Assembly (NCBI GenBank): GCA_947462425.1
Contig: CANHPI010000111.1
Coordinates: 1 to 7,922 of the forward strand
Source: Bacteroidota bacterium
GTDB lineage: Bacteria > Bacteroidota > Bacteroidia > B-17B0 > B-17BO
Length of the DNA stretch: 7,922 nt
Direction: 5' to 3'
The translations under genes and the position numbers were made by a program. The notes beneath the pieces are model-generated. The model ran no database searches and had not been told where the DNA came from. It saw only the letters and a program-made list of their open reading frames with translations. Below are positions 6,277 through 7,922 of the stretch, piece after piece; position 1 is the stretch's first letter, and each line of letters opens with the position of its first letter.

Positions 6277-7037
6277 TGTTTATAAGCAATTATAATAAAC
6301 ATCTATTTACATTTATTGCAATCATCTTGATGAGTTGTTCTCCTTCGTCTGAAAGAACAAATTTTGCATCAAAAAAAAATCCAGTCATTTTATTCCAAAA
6401 AAAAGAAAACGTAAATACATCTGATACATCTACCCTTGAGCACCTTCTTATTGAAAAAAAATTAGTGAACATTAGCTCACTTGATTCTAATATTCGAGTT
6501 GCACTTCATTACTCTACATCTCAAAATTTTCTAAATAAACCATTATATGAAGGATTAACAAGCTGTTATTTACCGTGCGAGGTGGCTATTAAATTATGTA
6601 ATGCACAATTTTATTTAAAATCACAATTTCCAAATTATAACTTAATTATCTTTGATGCCGTTAGACCTTTACACATTCAAAAACAAATGTGGGATGAGTT
6701 GGAAATTCCTGCAAAACAAAAAATTAAATACTTAGCAAATCCAAACGAACTATCACTTCATAATTATGGAGCGGCTGTAGATATAGGCATTATAGGTAAT
6801 AACAATGTTTTACTAAATATGGGAACACCTTTTGATTTTTTTGGAGAATTAAGTGAGCCTAAAAAAGAAAAACAACTTTTAGCACAAGGTACACTTTCAA
6901 AAGAAGCTTTAAATAACCGACTTATATTAAGAAATGCTATGAAAAAAGCCGGTTTTACAATTATTGGTACAGAATGGTGGCATTTTAATTCCACAAATAA
7001 AATAACAGCCGTATCCAAATATGAGCTTATTAAATGA
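6276..7037 (+). CDS. ddpX: lipoprotein D-alanyl-D-alanine dipeptidase (VanX/DdpX-like, peptidase M15D)
   Basis: VanX/DdpX enzymes hydrolyse free D-Ala-D-Ala, freeing D-alanine from peptidoglycan dipeptides. The zinc site is complete: SLHNYGAAVD gives His162 and Asp169, and EWWHF gives catalytic Glu233 and ligand His236. Arg130 in FDAVRP matches the substrate-stabilising arginine, and MGTPFD (182-187) is a family motif. Residues 1-20 are a short signal peptide ending in a lipobox, LMS before Cys21, so the protein should be a lipoprotein, probably facing the periplasm because no acidic surface-export signal follows the cysteine. The start is GTG, sharing its G with the TAG stop of the upstream gene, which implies translational coupling; the next ATG would delete the signal peptide core. 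No vanH, vanA or regulatory genes are present, so a nutritional or wall-recycling role is likelier than glycopeptide resistance. Confidence 0.9.
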   Translation: MFISNYNKHLFTFIAIILMSCSPSSERTNFASKKNPVILFQKKENVNTSDTSTLEHLLIEKKLVNISSLDSNIRVALHYSTSQNFLNKPLYEGLTSCYLPCEVAIKLCNAQFYLKSQFPNYNLIIFDAVRPLHIQKQMWDELEIPAKQKIKYLANPNELSLHNYGAAVDIGIIGNNNVLLNMGTPFDFFGELSEPKKEKQLLAQGTLSKEALNNRLILRNAMKKAGFTIIGTEWWHFNSTNKITAVSKYELIK

Positions 7038-7038
7038 A

Positions 7039-7704
7039 CTAAGCAACTAGTGGTCTTTCAGCTTTCATATACTTTCCAATTAAAAAATGTCCTAAATAAA
7101 TTAATGGTATTAAGGCTAATGCCACTAATAATTTAAAGGCATATCCCCAAGTAGCATTTACTAAAAATTCATCGAAAGGCCATTTACCAGGCAATACAAA
7201 AGCAATAAACTGAACTACAAACGTATCAACTAATTGACTAACCATTGTACTACCAGTAGCTCTTAACCAAATATGTTTATTACCCGTTACTTTTTTAAAT
7301 GCCCAAAATACATATACATCAATTAACTGCGAACACAAAAAAGCAATAATACTTCCAACAATAATCCATTGCGATTGCCCAAAAACAGTTCTAAAAACAT
7401 CGTCTGATACAGGGGAAAAAGAAGTTGCCTGCATGTTTAAAGCAACAGTCAATATTATAAAAGTAAAAGATATTAAGCCAACAGTAATATAAGTGAGTTT
7501 TTTAACACCGTCTTTACCGTAATATTCATTAATTAAATCAGTCAGTAAAAAAATTACTGGCCATAATATTATACCAATACTTTGAGTAAAAAGTCCAAAA
7601 AATTGCACCAATTTTCCTCCTATTAATTCAGCAACAATAGCATTGGTTATAAAAATACCAGCTAATACCAAAAAAACTATATCTCTTTTATTCTTTAAAT
7701 CCAC
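7039..7704 (-). CDS. yhhQ: queuosine precursor transporter (YhhQ/VUT family)
   Basis: YhhQ-type proteins are inner-membrane carriers that import queuosine precursors such as preQ0 and preQ1. The 221-residue product has about six hydrophobic segments (near 8-29, 41-57, 70-90, 111-134, 150-171 and 185-208) and the family motifs: LTDLINEYYGK (54-64), QLIDVYVF (126-133) and RATGSTMVSQLVDT (148-161). The reading frame starts at GTG (7704-7702). It matches the usual family N-terminus, and the in-frame sequence upstream up to a TAA has no ATG, GTG or TTG. An ATG overlaps it by two bases but is out of frame and stops after three codons. The stop codon is one base from the ddpX stop on the opposite strand. 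TAATCTTG lies just before the gene but leaves almost no leader, so the promoter is not assigned. No preQ1 riboswitch pattern was seen upstream. Confidence 0.9.
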   Translation of the reverse strand: MDLKNKRDIVFLVLAGIFITNAIVAELIGGKLVQFFGLFTQSIGIILWPVIFLLTDLINEYYGKDGVKKLTYITVGLISFTFIILTVALNMQATSFSPVSDDVFRTVFGQSQWIIVGSIIAFLCSQLIDVYVFWAFKKVTGNKHIWLRATGSTMVSQLVDTFVVQFIAFVLPGKWPFDEFLVNATWGYAFKLLVALALIPLIYLGHFLIGKYMKAERPLVA

Positions 7705-7922
7705 ATTTTTTTTTACAAGATTATAAAAAATAATTATTTATTGCACTATCTATGTATTTAAAATACTGTTAAAAATTTAAGATAAGAAAAATGCTCTTAA
7801 TTTTTACAATTTACGCTCAGTGATTATTTTTTTTTATAATCACTCCAATTTTTACAATGAAAAATTAAAATAGTAATTAATAATAAAAAATCTATACCAT
7901 TTGAATTGATTTTTTATTTTTG
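7705..7922. other. non-coding right edge, rich in small inverted repeats
   Basis: These 218 bases carry no supportable reading frame on either strand. They should contain the yhhQ promoter and leader, but no well-spaced TTG/TAnnTTTG pair stands out. Small inverted repeats are present: GTATTT-A-AAATAC at 7754-7766, TTAAGA/TCTTAA at 7777-7800, and AGTGATTAT/ATAATCACT at 7819-7844. The second is followed by TTTTT but no plus-strand gene ends there, so I do not call it a terminator. The extreme AT content makes some of these expected by chance. A minus-strand frame open from the edge to a TAA at 7854-7852 encodes only low-complexity Asn, Phe, Ile and Lys residues and is not called. Confidence 0.5.
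7799..7858. repeat. 12-base direct repeats flanking a 9-bp inverted repeat
   Basis: AATTTTTACAAT occurs exactly at 7799-7810 and again at 7847-7858. Between them, AGTGATTAT (7819-7827) and ATAATCACT (7836-7844) are perfect reverse complements around a loop of eight T. The arrangement resembles an operator region or a very small insertion with target duplication, but there is no coding content and no second copy in the window to compare. I record only the repeat structure. Confidence 0.5.

Noticed and set aside
6290..7018. Two minus-strand open frames (6290-6472 and 6764-7018) opposite the dipeptidase gene
   Set aside because: They are antisense shadows of a gene with complete catalytic motifs and show no recognisable domain.
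6276..7037. Vancomycin resistance function for the VanX-like gene
   Set aside because: There are no vanH, vanA or vanR/S genes nearby, and the protein has a lipoprotein signal, while resistance VanX is cytoplasmic.
7705..7850. Possible preQ1 riboswitch in front of the queuosine-precursor transporter
   Set aside because: The leader lacks the GG-TTC and CCC segments expected of a preQ1-I aptamer and is almost entirely A and T.
7852..7920. Minus-strand frame open from the right edge to a TAA, as the tail of another gene
   Set aside because: It would encode only about 22 low-complexity residues (Lys, Asn, Phe, Ile, Tyr), as expected by chance in AT-rich DNA.

Overview
The window looks like an ordinary chromosomal stretch from a member of the Bacteroidota, probably a flavobacterium-like lineage. 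The DNA is very AT-rich and most genes have no GGAGG-type ribosome binding site. Several upstream regions carry the Bacteroidota-type promoter (TTG or TTTG, about 18-20 bases, then TAnnTTTG). One protein ends in a type IX secretion (T9SS) sorting domain, and another is the PUR-like protein family common in this phylum. The closest genus cannot be decided from the sequence alone. Seven complete genes and one gene cut by the left edge are supported. I see no tRNA, rRNA, CRISPR array, transposase or phage gene.

Layout. Positions 1-137 hold the 5' end of a minus-strand gene for an exported protein. It is divergent from acpH (207-788, plus), which encodes an acyl carrier protein phosphodiesterase; a perfect 14-base palindrome lies between them. 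A minus-strand block follows, listed here from right to left: an SPFH/band 7 membrane protein (4640-3711), a secreted pappalysin-type (M43) metalloprotease with PKD and T9SS sorting domains (3630-1456), a strong terminator (1401-1430), a three-copy repeat (1357-1395) and a PUR-domain nucleic-acid-binding protein (1291-920). An exported TPR protein (4706-5764, plus) is divergent from the SPFH gene. Next comes a two-gene plus-strand operon: a QueD/PTPS-family pterin synthase (5866-6276) and a lipoprotein VanX/DdpX-type D-Ala-D-Ala dipeptidase (6276-7037), which share one base. A YhhQ-type queuosine-precursor transporter (7704-7039, minus) converges on that operon with a single base between the two stop codons. 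The last 218 bases are non-coding and contain paired direct repeats around an inverted repeat.

How the genes relate. Most are independent housekeeping or envelope functions: ACP prosthetic-group turnover, membrane microdomain organisation, extracellular proteolysis, D-Ala-D-Ala dipeptide cleavage and pterin or deazapurine metabolism. The one plausible functional link is between the QueD-like enzyme and the YhhQ transporter, since both families can serve queuosine supply. The synthase, however, has a Cx5HGH motif that points at least as much to tetrahydropterin synthesis. I found no convincing undescribed multi-gene system. The points most worth a second look are that synthase, the small repeats in the intergenic regions, and the use of non-ATG starts by three of seven complete genes.
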